Source: Thermus islandicus DSM 21543 (GTDB lineage Bacteria; Deinococcota; Deinococci; Deinococcales; Thermaceae). Taken from it: a DNA stretch of 64,000 nt. Positions 1 through 8,342 of the stretch are shown here, one piece after another. The stretch is taken from assembly GCF_000421625.1 (NCBI RefSeq), contig NZ_ATXJ01000004.1, forward strand, positions 62,001 through 126,000, read 5' to 3'. The notes under the pieces are model-generated. The model saw only the letters and a list, made by a program, of their open reading frames with translations. It was not told the origin of the DNA and searched no databases. Every line of letters begins with the position of its first letter. The first letter of the stretch is position 1. The translations under genes and the position numbers were made by a program.

Positions 1-642
1 GCCCTCCCTGAGCCGGGTGCCGGGAGGCGGCTCCTGGGCCAGGACCACCTCCTTGGGCTTGGTAGGGTCGTTCCCCTCGGCCACCTCTAGGTTCAGGCCC
101 GTGTCCTTCAGAAGGAGGAAGGCCTCCCGGGCCGTTTTGCCCACCAGGTCAGGGACGGCGTACTCCGGTGGGTTGAAGTAGCGGTAGAGCCCCTGGGAGA
201 AAAGCCAGAGGCCCAGGAGGGCGAGGAGGAGGCCAGGGGCGACCCCCAGGAGGAAGCCAGGGCGGCCAACCCGGGCCCCAGGAGAGCCCTGGAGGGGCCA
301 GGGGGAGAGGTAGGCCACCCCGTCCTCGGCCATGGCCAGGTGCTCCCCCCCGAAGCCCAGGGGGGCTAGGGCCGCCAGGGCCTCCTTGGGCGGGGGCCTG
401 CGGGCCAGGGGCCTCTCCGGGAAGAAGACGTAGTGGCGCCCGGGCTTGGCGGAGATCTGGGCCTCCACGAGCCCCAGCTCCTGCAGGCGGCGGACCGCGG
501 CCCGGTAGCGGTAGAAGCGCTCCTTCTCCTCCGGGGTCCTCACCTCAAAGAAGAAGACCCACCCCCCCTCCACCCGGTAGAGGGTCACCCCCTCCTGCGC
601 CTTCAGGGTCTCCAGCACCGGGTAGCGGTCATCCAGGAGCAT
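1..642 (-). CDS. PASTA-domain membrane protein, C-terminus beyond window
   Basis: The visible 214 residues have three parts. Residues 1-80 are soluble and begin LLDDRYPVLETL, which resembles the N-lobe of PknB-type Ser/Thr kinases, but no glycine loop, catalytic loop or DFG is present. Residues 129-148 form one hydrophobic membrane segment. From residue 161 (YAVPDLVGKTAREA) a PASTA repeat starts and runs off the window. PASTA domains bind peptidoglycan or muropeptides in penicillin-binding proteins and PASTA kinases, so the likely place of action is the outer face of the cytoplasmic membrane. The start is ATG at 642, placed by a perfect TATAAT on the minus strand at 652-657, which makes the transcript essentially leaderless. 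The kinase relationship is inference. Confidence 0.75.
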   Translation of the reverse strand, partial: MLLDDRYPVLETLKAQEGVTLYRVEGGWVFFFEVRTPEEKERFYRYRAAVRRLQELGLVEAQISAKPGRHYVFFPERPLARRPPPKEALAALAPLGFGGEHLAMAEDGVAYLSPWPLQGSPGARVGRPGFLLGVAPGLLLALLGLWLFSQGLYRYFNPPEYAVPDLVGKTAREAFLLLKDTGLNLEVAEGNDPTKPKEVVLAQEPPPGTRLREG

Positions 643-651
643 GCGCCGCCG

Positions 652-682
652 ATTATACCCTGTCCCCGGGGGCCCTTATACT
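652..682. promoter_or_regulatory. divergent leaderless promoters for the PASTA and FAD-protein genes
   Basis: Minus-strand TATAAT (652-657) lies 9 nt before the PASTA start; plus-strand TATACT (677-682) lies 9 nt before the ATG at 692. Neither gene has a convincing Shine-Dalgarno sequence, which fits transcripts starting at or next to the start codon. No clear -35 hexamers were found. Confidence 0.6.
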
Positions 683-691
683 CAGGGTGGT

Positions 692-1234
692 ATGTGGGAT
701 GTCCTCGTGGTGGGCGGGGGCCCTTCGGGGCTTGCCGCCGCCCTCTTCCTGGCCCGGGCGGGCCTGCGGGTCCTGGTCTTGGACGGGGGCCGCTCCCAGG
801 TCCTGCAGGTGAGCCGGGTGCCCAACTACCCAGGACTGTTGGACGAACCCTCCGGGGAAGCCCTTCTGGAGCGCCTACGGGAGCACGCCCGGCGCTACGG
901 GGCGGAGGTCCGCCCCGGGGTGGTGAAGGGGGTGCGGGACATGGGCGGGGTCTTTGAAGTGGAGACGGAAAGGGGGGTGGAGGAGGCGGAAAGGCTCCTC
1001 CTCTGCACCCACAAGGACCCCACCCTTCCCTCCCTCCTGGGCCTCGCGCGGCGGGGCACCTTCATAGACACCGATGAGGGGGGGCGCACCAGCTACCCCC
1101 GGGTCTACGCCGCCGGGGTGGCCCGAGGGAAGGTGCCGGGCCACGCCATCGTGAGCGCGGGGGACGGGGCCTACGTGGCCGTGCACCTCGTCTCCGACCT
1201 TCGGGGCGAGCCCTACAAGGACCACGCCCAGTAG
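692..1234 (+). CDS. minimal FAD-binding thioredoxin-reductase-related protein
   Basis: This 180-residue protein opens with a dinucleotide-binding motif (VVGGGPSG, residues 6-13) and ends with the FAD-site pattern of flavoprotein reductases (YAAGVARG, then a helix). It is about 130 residues shorter than thioredoxin reductase: the NAD(P)H-binding domain normally inserted in the middle is missing, and there is only one cysteine (LLLCTHKD), so no CxxC redox centre. It matches what I recall of Thermus thermophilus TTHA0370, a thioredoxin-reductase-related protein of the same length. The function is unknown; it could be an FAD carrier or act with a partner reductase. I chose ATG 692 over the upstream in-frame ATG 641 because a TATACT box sits at 677-682. 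Confidence 0.8.
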   Translation: MWDVLVVGGGPSGLAAALFLARAGLRVLVLDGGRSQVLQVSRVPNYPGLLDEPSGEALLERLREHARRYGAEVRPGVVKGVRDMGGVFEVETERGVEEAERLLLCTHKDPTLPSLLGLARRGTFIDTDEGGRTSYPRVYAAGVARGKVPGHAIVSAGDGAYVAVHLVSDLRGEPYKDHAQ

Positions 1235-1261
1235 CTTCCCGCCCAAGGTTTGACGGGGGCC

Positions 1262-1287
1262 CCCATGCGAGTTTGCGCCCGCATGGG
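1262..1287. repeat. intergenic hairpin, related to the convergent-gene repeat family
   Basis: Inverted repeat cccatgcg / cgcatggg (8 bp, 10-nt loop) between two convergent genes. The arms and loop resemble the larger hairpin at 18562-18587. It may act as a bidirectional terminator; no T-run follows. Confidence 0.5.
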
Positions 1288-1292
1288 TGGCC

Positions 1293-2063
1293 CTACACGG
1301 GCCGCCCCGCCATCATGAAGCTCGCCGTTATCCCCCCGTCTACGGGGAGGACGGCCCCGGTGATGAAGCTGGCCTTGTCCGAGGCCAGGAAGACCACCGC
1401 TTCCGCCACCTCCTCCGGCCGTCCCAGGCGCCTTAGGGCGTGGAGGTCTTCCCAGTCCTGGCGGGTCTTTTCGGGGTCCTCGGAAAGCAAAATGGCCTCC
1501 AAGACCGCCTCGGTGGCGATGGCCCCCGGGGCCACGGCGTTCACCCGGATCCCCAAGGGGGCGAGGTCCAGGGCCAGGGACCGGGTGAGGTTCACAAGAC
1601 CCCCCTTGGAGGCGTTATAGGCAGCGTTCTCCTGCTCGGCGAAGAGCCCCTGGACGCTGGCCACGTTCACGATGGCCCCTCCCCCCACCCGCTGCATCCT
1701 CCGGGCGGCGAGGGCGGAGAGGTGCATGGGGGCGGTGAGGTTCACCTCCAGCACCCTCCGCCACTCGGGAAGGGGCACGGTGAGGGCGGAGCCGGGGAAG
1801 GAGGTGGCGGCGTTGTTCACCAGGACGTCCACCCGTCCCAGGGCCCGGGACGCCTCCTCCACAAACCGCTCCCGGTCCCTTTCCTCGGCCAGGTCCGCCT
1901 GGACGAAGAACCCGCCGACGGCCTCCGCCACCTCGAGGCCTTCGGGCCTCACGTCGCAGAGGGCCACCATGGCCCCCTCCCGGGCGAAGGCCAAGGCGAT
2001 GGCCCGGCCGATGCCCCGGGCCGCCCCGGTCACCAACACCCCCTTGCCCTCCAAAAGCCCCAT
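1293..2063 (-). CDS. short-chain dehydrogenase/reductase (SDR)
   Basis: A classical SDR of 256 residues: cofactor motif TGAARGIG at 12-19, NNAA at 83-86, catalytic Ser136, and YNASK with Tyr149 and Lys153. The Asp at position 37 (ALCDVRP) at the end of the second strand favours NAD(H) over NADP(H). The substrate cannot be read from sequence; relatives are annotated as glucose or 2-deoxygluconate dehydrogenases, and T. thermophilus TTHA0369 appears to be the orthologue. It lies 4 nt downstream of the alanyl-tRNA editing gene, so the two are probably co-transcribed. Confidence 0.88.
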   Translation of the reverse strand: MGLLEGKGVLVTGAARGIGRAIALAFAREGAMVALCDVRPEGLEVAEAVGGFFVQADLAEERDRERFVEEASRALGRVDVLVNNAATSFPGSALTVPLPEWRRVLEVNLTAPMHLSALAARRMQRVGGGAIVNVASVQGLFAEQENAAYNASKGGLVNLTRSLALDLAPLGIRVNAVAPGAIATEAVLEAILLSEDPEKTRQDWEDLHALRRLGRPEEVAEAVVFLASDKASFITGAVLPVDGGITASFMMAGRPV

Positions 2064-2067
2064 ACCC

Positions 2068-3195
2068 CTAGCTTACGAGCCCCGGGTCCAGGGCTTGGGG
2101 CACCCGCTCCTTGGGCAGGGCCCCCTGGACCACCTCCCTGCCCCCGCCCCTCGCCCCTAGGGCCTTGAGGCGCTCCAGGACGGCCTCCTTCCCCGGGCCC
2201 AAAAGGGCGAAGCGGCCCTCCGGGGAGAGGAGGAGGAAGGTCCGATCCCCCCAGCCCAGGAGCCTTTTCGCCAGGTCCCCGAGGACGGCTTCGGGCACCA
2301 AAAGGACCCCCGCCTCGAGGGCCTTGGGCAGAAGGGCCTCCACCAGGGCCTCCTTGAGGGCCTGGCTTTCCCCCTTTAGGGCATAAAGCGCCTCCTTCAG
2401 CTTCCTTACCGGCTTTTCCACCTCCAAGGGGCTCGTGGAGAAGGCGAGGGCCAGGCGGGAGAGGAGGGCGTGCTTGGCGTGGTAGTCCTCCAGGGCCTCC
2501 CACCCCGCGGCGAAGTACACCCGGGTTCCCCCCTTGTACCGCTCCCACCGGAGCACCTTGATGGGCCCGGCCTGGGCGCTGGTCTTAAGGTGCGTCCCCC
2601 CGCAGGCCGCCAGGTCAAAGTCCCCGATCCTGACCAGGCGCACCCTCCCCTGCACCCTGGGGGGGCGCCTTAGGGGGTAATGGGCCAGCTCCTCCTCGGA
2701 GACGAAGAAGGCCTCCACCGGGTAGTCGGCGTAGACGGCGAAGTTGGCGAGGGCCTCGGCCTTGTGGATCCCTTCCTCCTCCGCCTCCTCCTCGAGGTCC
2801 ACCGTGCACACCGGCGAGTCCAGGCTCACGGCTACGGTGTGGTAGCCCCCGGCCCGGAGGAGGGCCTGGGAGAGGAGGTGCTGGGCGGTGTGGCGCTGCA
2901 TGTGGCGGAAGCGCCTCGCCCAGTCAATCTCCCCCTCCACCTCGGCCCCCTCGGGGATAGGAGCGGAAAGCCGGTGAACCACATCCCCGAAGGCCTTCTC
3001 CTCCTCGTAGGCCCCGAGGACCCGGACCTCCCCGAAGGGTCCCCGGAGGACGCCCTGGTCTGCGGGCTGGCCCCCAGACTCGGGGTAGAAAAGGGTCTCG
3101 GAAAGCACGGCGTAGTGCCCCTTTCCATCGCTCCAGGCCCGCACCACCCGGGCCTGGAAGCGGGTGGCGTAGCTGTCCAGCTGGTAGAGCCTCAT
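2068..3195 (-). CDS. alanyl-tRNA editing hydrolase, AlaX-like with C-terminal extension
   Basis: This protein resembles the editing half of alanyl-tRNA synthetase and should hydrolyse mischarged Ser- or Gly-tRNA(Ala) in trans. The zinc ligands of the editing domain are visible: HTAQH at residues 102-106 and CGGTH at 198-202. The region before them ([13 protein letters not shown], about 37-49) is the conserved AlaX N-terminal motif. After residue 240 comes a helical, DHHA1-like C-terminal region, giving 375 residues, which is the long AlaX type. The aminoacylation domain is absent. Minus-strand TATCCT at 3203-3208 sits 7 nt before the ATG, suggesting a leaderless message leading into the SDR gene. 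Confidence 0.88.
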   Translation of the reverse strand: MRLYQLDSYATRFQARVVRAWSDGKGHYAVLSETLFYPESGGQPADQGVLRGPFGEVRVLGAYEEEKAFGDVVHRLSAPIPEGAEVEGEIDWARRFRHMQRHTAQHLLSQALLRAGGYHTVAVSLDSPVCTVDLEEEAEEEGIHKAEALANFAVYADYPVEAFFVSEEELAHYPLRRPPRVQGRVRLVRIGDFDLAACGGTHLKTSAQAGPIKVLRWERYKGGTRVYFAAGWEALEDYHAKHALLSRLALAFSTSPLEVEKPVRKLKEALYALKGESQALKEALVEALLPKALEAGVLLVPEAVLGDLAKRLLGWGDRTFLLLSPEGRFALLGPGKEAVLERLKALGARGGGREVVQGALPKERVPQALDPGLVS

Positions 3196-3223
3196 GCCCC
3201 TTAGGATAAGGAGGATGGCGCCC

Positions 3224-3664
3224 TTGGACCGGGAGGAGTTCGCCCAGGCGCGCCCTACCCTCGCCTCCGGGGAACGGGACCTGGAAGAGGGGGATTACGA
3301 CTGGGCGAGCTTCAAGGCGGAGTACGCCCTCAAAGCCCTCCTCCGCGGTCTGGGAAGGTCCGCCTTCGGCCACGCCCTCTTACGCCTCATCCAGGCCCTC
3401 CGGGAAGAGGAAGTGGAGGAGGCGGCCAAGGGGCTGGACCTGCGCTGCATCCCCTACCCGGAAGGAAGCCCCCACGAATACTGCACAGAAGAGCGAGCCC
3501 AGGAAGCTCTGGAGGCAGCCAGGGTGTCCCTCGCCTGGGTAGAGGAGGCGTGGCGTGGCCTCGAGGGGAGGCTGGAGGCCTGGGCGTACGCCAGGCGGGT
3601 GCGGGAAGTCTTGGGGGAGGCCCAGGTCTTCCTCTATGGCTCTGTGGCCCGGGGGGACTTATGA
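3224..3664 (+). CDS. HEPN protein with truncated nucleotidyltransferase (MNT) domain
   Basis: Residues 1-115 form a HEPN helical domain (DWASFKAEYALKALL) with an Rx4H motif at 45-50 (R-SAFG-H), the residues that give HEPN toxins their RNase activity. A linker leads to VFLYGSVARGDL, the first strand and NTP-binding loop of an MNT nucleotidyltransferase, but the frame stops there at residue 146, before the catalytic GSDxD part. The stop codon overlaps the ATG of the next gene. I chose TTG 3224 because AAGGAGG at 3208-3214 is 9 nt upstream; ATG 3194 and ATG 3215 have no usable site. The intact family is a HEPN-MNT toxin-antitoxin pair. This copy looks like a decayed or C-terminally deleted fusion, though the HEPN part may still work. 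Confidence 0.7.
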   Translation: MDREEFAQARPTLASGERDLEEGDYDWASFKAEYALKALLRGLGRSAFGHALLRLIQALREEEVEEAAKGLDLRCIPYPEGSPHEYCTEERAQEALEAARVSLAWVEEAWRGLEGRLEAWAYARRVREVLGEAQVFLYGSVARGDL

Positions 3665-4395
3665 AAGGGGAAAGGCTGGACAGGCTCCTCGCCCGCCTGG
3701 GCCTGGGAAGCCGCAAGGAGGTGGCGAGGCTGGTGCGCGCGGGGCGGGTCCTGGTGACGGGGGAGGCCGTGCGGGACCCGGGCTTCCACGTGCCGGAGGA
3801 GGCCGAGGTCCGGTTGGACGGAAAGCCTCTCCTCCTCCGCCGCCACCACCACGTCCTCCTGCATAAGCCTGGCGGGTACGTGACGAGCCGCGCGGAGGGC
3901 CCATCCGTTTACGCCCTCCTCCAAGGCTTCCCCACGCGGGACCTTTCCCCGGTGGGCCGCCTGGACAAGGACGCGGAGGGCCTCCTCCTCTTCACCACGG
4001 ATGGGGAACTCCTCCACCGCCTCACCCACCCCCGGCACAAGGTGAAGAAGCGTTACCTGGTGCATCTGGAAAAGCCCGTGAACCCGGAGGACCAAAGGGC
4101 CTTCCGGGAAGGCATCCTCCTGGAGGGCAGAAAAACCCTTCCCGCCGAGCTCATCCCCCTCAAGGACCCCACCTGGGCCGAGGTAGTCCTCCTGGAGGGA
4201 CGCTTCCACCAGGTGAAGCGGATGTTCCTCGCTCGGGGAAACCGGGTGGTTTACCTCAAGCGCCTGGCCCTGGGCCCTCTCGCCCTGGGGGACCTGCCCA
4301 GGGGCGAGGCCCGGCCCCTGACCCCCGGGGAGGAGGCGGCCCTCTACCAGGCGGTAGGCCTCTCGCCGGAGTCGGCCTCGAGGGGGCTAACTTGA
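3661..4395 (+). CDS. RsuA/RluB-family rRNA pseudouridine synthase
   Basis: A 244-residue enzyme converting a specific rRNA uridine to pseudouridine. An S4 RNA-binding domain (residues 1-47) is followed by the catalytic domain with GRLDKDAEGLL, in which Asp102 is the nucleophile. The length and S4 domain match the RsuA/RluB/RluF group; the target nucleotide cannot be assigned from sequence, so no symbol is given. The ATG overlaps the stop of the truncated HEPN-MNT gene (ATGA), so translation is probably coupled. Confidence 0.88.
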   Translation: MKGERLDRLLARLGLGSRKEVARLVRAGRVLVTGEAVRDPGFHVPEEAEVRLDGKPLLLRRHHHVLLHKPGGYVTSRAEGPSVYALLQGFPTRDLSPVGRLDKDAEGLLLFTTDGELLHRLTHPRHKVKKRYLVHLEKPVNPEDQRAFREGILLEGRKTLPAELIPLKDPTWAEVVLLEGRFHQVKRMFLARGNRVVYLKRLALGPLALGDLPRGEARPLTPGEEAALYQAVGLSPESASRGLT

Positions 4396-4443
4396 GGCCT
4401 TGGCTCCATCCTGCTCCCGGGAGACGTGGTACCCTCAGGACCG

Positions 4444-5625
4444 GTGAGGCTCCTTTGGGTCCTGGTCCTCCTCGGCGCCCTGGCCTGGGGTGCTCCCGAG
4501 CCCTTGGAAGCCCTTTTGGTGCTTCAGGAAGAGGCCATAGAGGAGGGCAAGCTCCTCACCTACACGGGGGTGCAGCGCTACCCCGTGGCCTCCGAGGGGG
4601 AGCTTAAGGCCCTCCTGAAGCGGCTTACCCGGGACCCCCGTCCACCCCGCTTCGTCTTGGAGGGAGGAAGGTGGAGGGGAGTGGAGAGGAAGGGCCTGGC
4701 CTTTGAGGAGAAGGAGGCCCTGGCCGCCTACCGCGAGGCCCTGGCCGCGGGAAGGCGGAGCTTCCGCCTTCCCGCCCGCTACCTCCCGCCCACCCCGAGC
4801 CTCGAGGACCTCTACGCCCTGGGGGTGCGGGCGCACCTGGCTACGGGGGAAACTGACTTCCGGGGCTCCAGCCGGGAGCGCGTCCACAACCTCCTCCTGG
4901 CCTCCAAGAGGCTGGACGGCCTCCTCATCCCTCCCGGCCTCTTCTCCTTCAACCAGGCCCTGGGCCCCGTGACCGAGGAAGAGGGCTACGCGGAGGCCTT
5001 CGTCATCCTGGGGGACCAGACGGAGAAGGGCGTGGGAGGCGGGGTCTGCCAGGTATCCACCACCCTTTTTCGGGCCTTTTTCCTCGCCGGCCTCCCCATC
5101 ATGGAGCGCCACCCCCACAGCTACCAGGTGGCCTATTACAAGCCTCCCGGGCTGGACGCCGCCGTCTTCCAGCCCTACAAGGACCTCAAGGTCCTAAACG
5201 ATACCCCAGGGCACCTTCTCATCCAGCGCTCCGTGGTGGGTACCAGGCTCCGCTTCCACCTCTTCGGCACCAAGGACCGGGAGGTGCACTGGGAAGGGCC
5301 TTTCGTGTCGGAGCGCACCCCTCCGCTACCGCCCAGGGAGATCCAGGACCCCAGCCTGCCCCCAGGCGCCCGAAGGCAGGTGGACTTCGCCGCCGAGGGA
5401 GCCCGGGTGGAGGTGCGGCGCCTGGTGCGGTACGCGGACGGCAAGGTGCGCCAAGACCGGGTGATCAGCCGCTACCGCCCCTGGGGGGCGGTCTACCGGG
5501 TGGGGCCTAGACCGGAAGCTCCAGGAGCACCGCCCCGGCCACCGGCAGGAGGCGGTGCGGCTCCCGCACCACCGCCCCCTCCCCCCGCCTCAGGTGGAGG
5601 TAGCGCCCTTCCGGCAGGTCAATGA
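4444..5625 (+). CDS. VanW-family exported protein with G5-like domain
   Basis: A secreted or membrane-anchored protein whose N-terminus (MRLLWVLVLLGALAWGA) is a signal sequence. The VanW core spans about residues 125-285, with FSFNQALGPVT and GGGVCQVSTTLFRAF; a G5-like beta region follows (about 285-350). The VanW family is linked to vancomycin-resistance loci and to cell-wall proteins, but its biochemistry is not settled. I chose GTG 4444 because AGGA lies just upstream and the signal peptide begins there; GTG 4426 is in frame too. The last about 40 residues are a Pro/Gly/Ala-rich tail lying antisense to the next gene, so the true stop, or a frameshift before 5507, deserves checking. Confidence 0.8.
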   Translation: MRLLWVLVLLGALAWGAPEPLEALLVLQEEAIEEGKLLTYTGVQRYPVASEGELKALLKRLTRDPRPPRFVLEGGRWRGVERKGLAFEEKEALAAYREALAAGRRSFRLPARYLPPTPSLEDLYALGVRAHLATGETDFRGSSRERVHNLLLASKRLDGLLIPPGLFSFNQALGPVTEEEGYAEAFVILGDQTEKGVGGGVCQVSTTLFRAFFLAGLPIMERHPHSYQVAYYKPPGLDAAVFQPYKDLKVLNDTPGHLLIQRSVVGTRLRFHLFGTKDREVHWEGPFVSERTPPLPPREIQDPSLPPGARRQVDFAAEGARVEVRRLVRYADGKVRQDRVISRYRPWGAVYRVGPRPEAPGAPPRPPAGGGAAPAPPPPPPASGGGSALPAGQ

Positions 5626-5770
5626 CCAGCTCGCCCTCGAGGAGAAGGTAGAAAGCCCCTTCCCGAGGTCCTTCTGGAGCCGTGAGGGCGTAGGCCCGCA
5701 AGGGTACCCCCGGCACCTCCACCACCCCTTCCCGGGCCAAGCGTAGGAGGTGGAGCTTGTAGCTTTCCAT
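5507..5770 (-). CDS. small cupin-like protein
   Basis: An 87-residue protein with the strand pattern and glycine spacing of a single small cupin barrel (GAFYLLLEGELVIDL, then GEGAVVREPHRLLPV). Only one candidate metal-ligand histidine pair region is visible, so metal binding is uncertain. Its ATG overlaps the topA stop codon by one base (TGATG), which indicates translational coupling and the same transcript. The function is unknown. Its 3' end overlaps the VanW gene by 119 bp on the opposite strand. Confidence 0.65.
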   Translation of the reverse strand: MESYKLHLLRLAREGVVEVPGVPLRAYALTAPEGPREGAFYLLLEGELVIDLPEGRYLHLRRGEGAVVREPHRLLPVAGAVLLELPV

Positions 5771-8214
5771 CAGGCCTTGACCCCCTCCTTTCTTGCCCGG
5801 CCCTTCCGCATGCGGAGCTTGAAGAGGGCCCGCTTGGCGAGCCTAGCCTCTTTCTCCCCGAGCCCCTCGCCCCGGGCCAAGGCCTCCACCGCCTCCCGCT
5901 CTTCCCTGGGGAGCTCGGGGAGGTAGGGCCTGAGCTCGGCCCAATCCCCGGGGGGCTTGGGAGTCCCTTGGGCCTTCCCCTTGGCGGGGGTTGCGGGGCG
6001 CACCTTGGCGAGCCGGGGATCGTGGTCGGGACAGGCCGGGTTGAGGCAGGCGCCCTCGCCCTTCTTCACCAGGGGCCAGCCGCAGGTGGGGCAGGGCTTG
6101 TCCAGAAGGGGATAGAAGGAGAGGAAGTCGCAGGTGCGCTCCTCGCACTTGTAGTAGGGCCTGCCCCGCCTGTCCCGCTTTTCCAGGATGCGCCCCCCGC
6201 ACTTGGGGCAGGTGCGGTCCGTGGGGCGGCCGTCATCCCGGGTGTAGTCGCACCCAGGGTAGCCCGAACAGGCGATAAAGCTTCCGTATCGGCCCTCCTT
6301 GCGGAGGAGCGGTTTTCCGCACTTGGGGCAGTCCTCCCCGATGGGCTCCGCCTCCCGTCTTTCCAGGGGCTCGGTGTAGGTGCACTCGGGGTAGCCCGTG
6401 CAACCCAAAAACTGCCCGTAGCGGCTCACCTTGAGCTCCAGAGGACGGCCGCATCTGGGACAGGCCTTCTTGGGCACCTGGGCGAGTTCGGCCAGGAAGG
6501 GCTCGTAGAACTCCAGGACCACCTGGGGCCAGGGGGCCCGGCCCTCTTCCACCTGGTCCAGGCGGTCTTCCATCCGGGCGGTGAACTCGTAGGCCACCAC
6601 CTGGGGAAACCGCTCCTTGAGGTAGCGGGTCACCTCCCGGCCCAAGGGGGTGGGAAGGAGGGTGCGCCCCCGCCGTTCCACATAGCCCCGCTTCTCCAGG
6701 GTCTCGAGGGTGGGGGCGTAGGTGGAGGGGCGCCCGATCCCGAGCTCCTCCATGGCCTTCACCAAGGAGGCGTCGGTGTAGCGGGGTGGAGGCTCGGTAA
6801 AGTGCTGCTCGGGGATAGCCCGAAGGAGCTTTGCCGGAGCCCCTTCGGGCACGGCGGGCACCGGGGGTTCCTCGCCCTCCTCTTCCCGTCCCCAGGCCTT
6901 GAGGTAGCCCTCAAAGCGGAGCACCGAGCCCGAGGCGCGGAAGAGGTAGCGCTGCCCGCCGCTTTCCAGGAAGACCGAGGTCTGCTCGTAGAGGGCGTCC
7001 CGCATCTGGCTCGCCAGGAAGCGGCGCCAGATGAGGTCATAGAGGCGGTACTCCTCCTCGGTGAGGTGCCTCCTCAGGCTCTCCGGGGTGCGCCTGGGGT
7101 CGGTGGGGCGGATGGCCTCGTGGGCGTCCTGCACCCCCTCCTTGCGGTTCCTGTAGGCCCGTGGGGCTTCCGGAAGGTACTCCACCCCGAAGGCCTCCCG
7201 GATCACCTCCCTGGCGGCCTGCAGGGCCTCGGGGGAAACCCTGACCGAGTCGGTGCGCATGTAGGTGATGAGGCCCACGGTGCCCTCCGGCAGGTCCACT
7301 CCCTCGTAAAGGCGCTGGGCGATGCGCATGGTGCGGCTCGCCGTGTAGCCCAGGCGGCTGCTGGCCGCCTGCTGCAGGGTGGAGGTGGTAAAGGGGGGCG
7401 GCGGCGCCTTGCGGCGCTCCCGGGTCTCCACCTGGGCCACGCGGTAGGGCATCTCCCCCACGGCCTTCGCCAGGGCCTGGGCCTCGGCCTCGGTCCTTAC
7501 GTGAAGCTTGCCTTCCTTTTCCCCTTGGCCCGTCCAGAGGCGCTTCCCGTCCACCTCCAGGAGGAGGGCGGGGAGGGTCTTCCCCTCCACGGAAAACTCC
7601 CCGGTCAGAGTCCAGTACTCCTCCTTCCGGAAGGCCTCAATCTCCTCCTCCCGCTCCACCACGAGCCGTAGGGCCACGCTCTGCACCCGGCCTGCGGAAA
7701 GGGCCCGCTTGCGGAACTCCACGGAGAGGAGGGGGGAAAGGTTGTACCCCACGAGCCGGTCCAAGACCCGCCGGGCCTGCTGAGCGTCCACCAGGTTCTG
7801 GTCTATGGGCCTGGGAGCCTCCACCGCCTGGCGCACCACCTTGGGGGTGATCTCGTGAAACTCCACCCGGATGGGTTCCTTCGGGTCCCGGCCCAAAAGC
7901 CTTGCCACGTGCCAGCCGATGGCCTCCCCCTCCCGGTCGGGGTCGGTGGCGATGAGGAGCCGCTTGCCACGGGCGGCCCGCTTGAGCTCTTCCACCACGG
8001 CCTTTTTCTCGCGGATGACCTCGTAGGTGGGGGTGAAGCCCCGCTCCACGTCCACCCCGAGGGTCCGCTCCGGCAGGTCGGCCACGTGTCCCTTGCTGGC
8101 CCGGACCTCGTAGGAAGGCCCCAGCATCTTCTGAATGCTCCTGGCCTTGGCCGGGGATTCCACCACCACCAAGGTGGCGGGGTCATCGCCTTGGCGCTTT
8201 TTCGTACCGGGCAT
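5770..8214 (-). CDS. topA: DNA topoisomerase I (type IA)
   Basis: An 814-residue enzyme that relaxes negative supercoils by cutting and passing one strand. The Toprim domain comes first (VVESPAKA; acidic triad DPDREGE at 91-97). The active-site tyrosine is Tyr318 in GLITYMRTDS. The C-terminus carries four zinc ribbons of the type CPxCG...C...C; the fourth is CPTCG...CLNPACPD. A Lys/Arg-rich tail follows. The gene begins with no Shine-Dalgarno sequence 7 nt downstream of a strong promoter (8222-8251), and it leads into the cupin-like gene. Confidence 0.96.
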   Translation of the reverse strand: MPGTKKRQGDDPATLVVVESPAKARSIQKMLGPSYEVRASKGHVADLPERTLGVDVERGFTPTYEVIREKKAVVEELKRAARGKRLLIATDPDREGEAIGWHVARLLGRDPKEPIRVEFHEITPKVVRQAVEAPRPIDQNLVDAQQARRVLDRLVGYNLSPLLSVEFRKRALSAGRVQSVALRLVVEREEEIEAFRKEEYWTLTGEFSVEGKTLPALLLEVDGKRLWTGQGEKEGKLHVRTEAEAQALAKAVGEMPYRVAQVETRERRKAPPPPFTTSTLQQAASSRLGYTASRTMRIAQRLYEGVDLPEGTVGLITYMRTDSVRVSPEALQAAREVIREAFGVEYLPEAPRAYRNRKEGVQDAHEAIRPTDPRRTPESLRRHLTEEEYRLYDLIWRRFLASQMRDALYEQTSVFLESGGQRYLFRASGSVLRFEGYLKAWGREEEGEEPPVPAVPEGAPAKLLRAIPEQHFTEPPPRYTDASLVKAMEELGIGRPSTYAPTLETLEKRGYVERRGRTLLPTPLGREVTRYLKERFPQVVAYEFTARMEDRLDQVEEGRAPWPQVVLEFYEPFLAELAQVPKKACPRCGRPLELKVSRYGQFLGCTGYPECTYTEPLERREAEPIGEDCPKCGKPLLRKEGRYGSFIACSGYPGCDYTRDDGRPTDRTCPKCGGRILEKRDRRGRPYYKCEERTCDFLSFYPLLDKPCPTCGWPLVKKGEGACLNPACPDHDPRLAKVRPATPAKGKAQGTPKPPGDWAELRPYLPELPREEREAVEALARGEGLGEKEARLAKRALFKLRMRKGRARKEGVKA

Positions 8215-8221
8215 CGCCCCC

Positions 8222-8251
8222 TATTTAGGGGGGTGGGAGCGGCCTTGTCAA
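8222..8251 (-). promoter_or_regulatory. topA promoter (leaderless)
   Basis: On the minus strand, a consensus -35 TTGACA (8246-8251), an 18-bp spacer and a -10 TAAATA (8222-8227) stand 7 nt before the ATG at 8214. It is one of the two best housekeeping promoters in the window. Confidence 0.8.
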
Positions 8252-8342
8252 GCCTGGCCACCCCACCCCGGTCTTTGGCCCCATCGCCAGGTCCTCGCTC
8301 CTCCCTTTCCCTTCTCATGGGGTCTTCCTCTAGGCTCTTTCC

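Noticed and set aside
5968-7671. A 567-codon open frame on the strand opposite topA, and similar long frames opposite ppsA, ligA, trpB, metG and others
   Set aside because: GC-rich third positions leave antisense frames open. The products are Gly/Pro/Leu-rich with no recognisable domain, and the opposite strand encodes a well-known protein.
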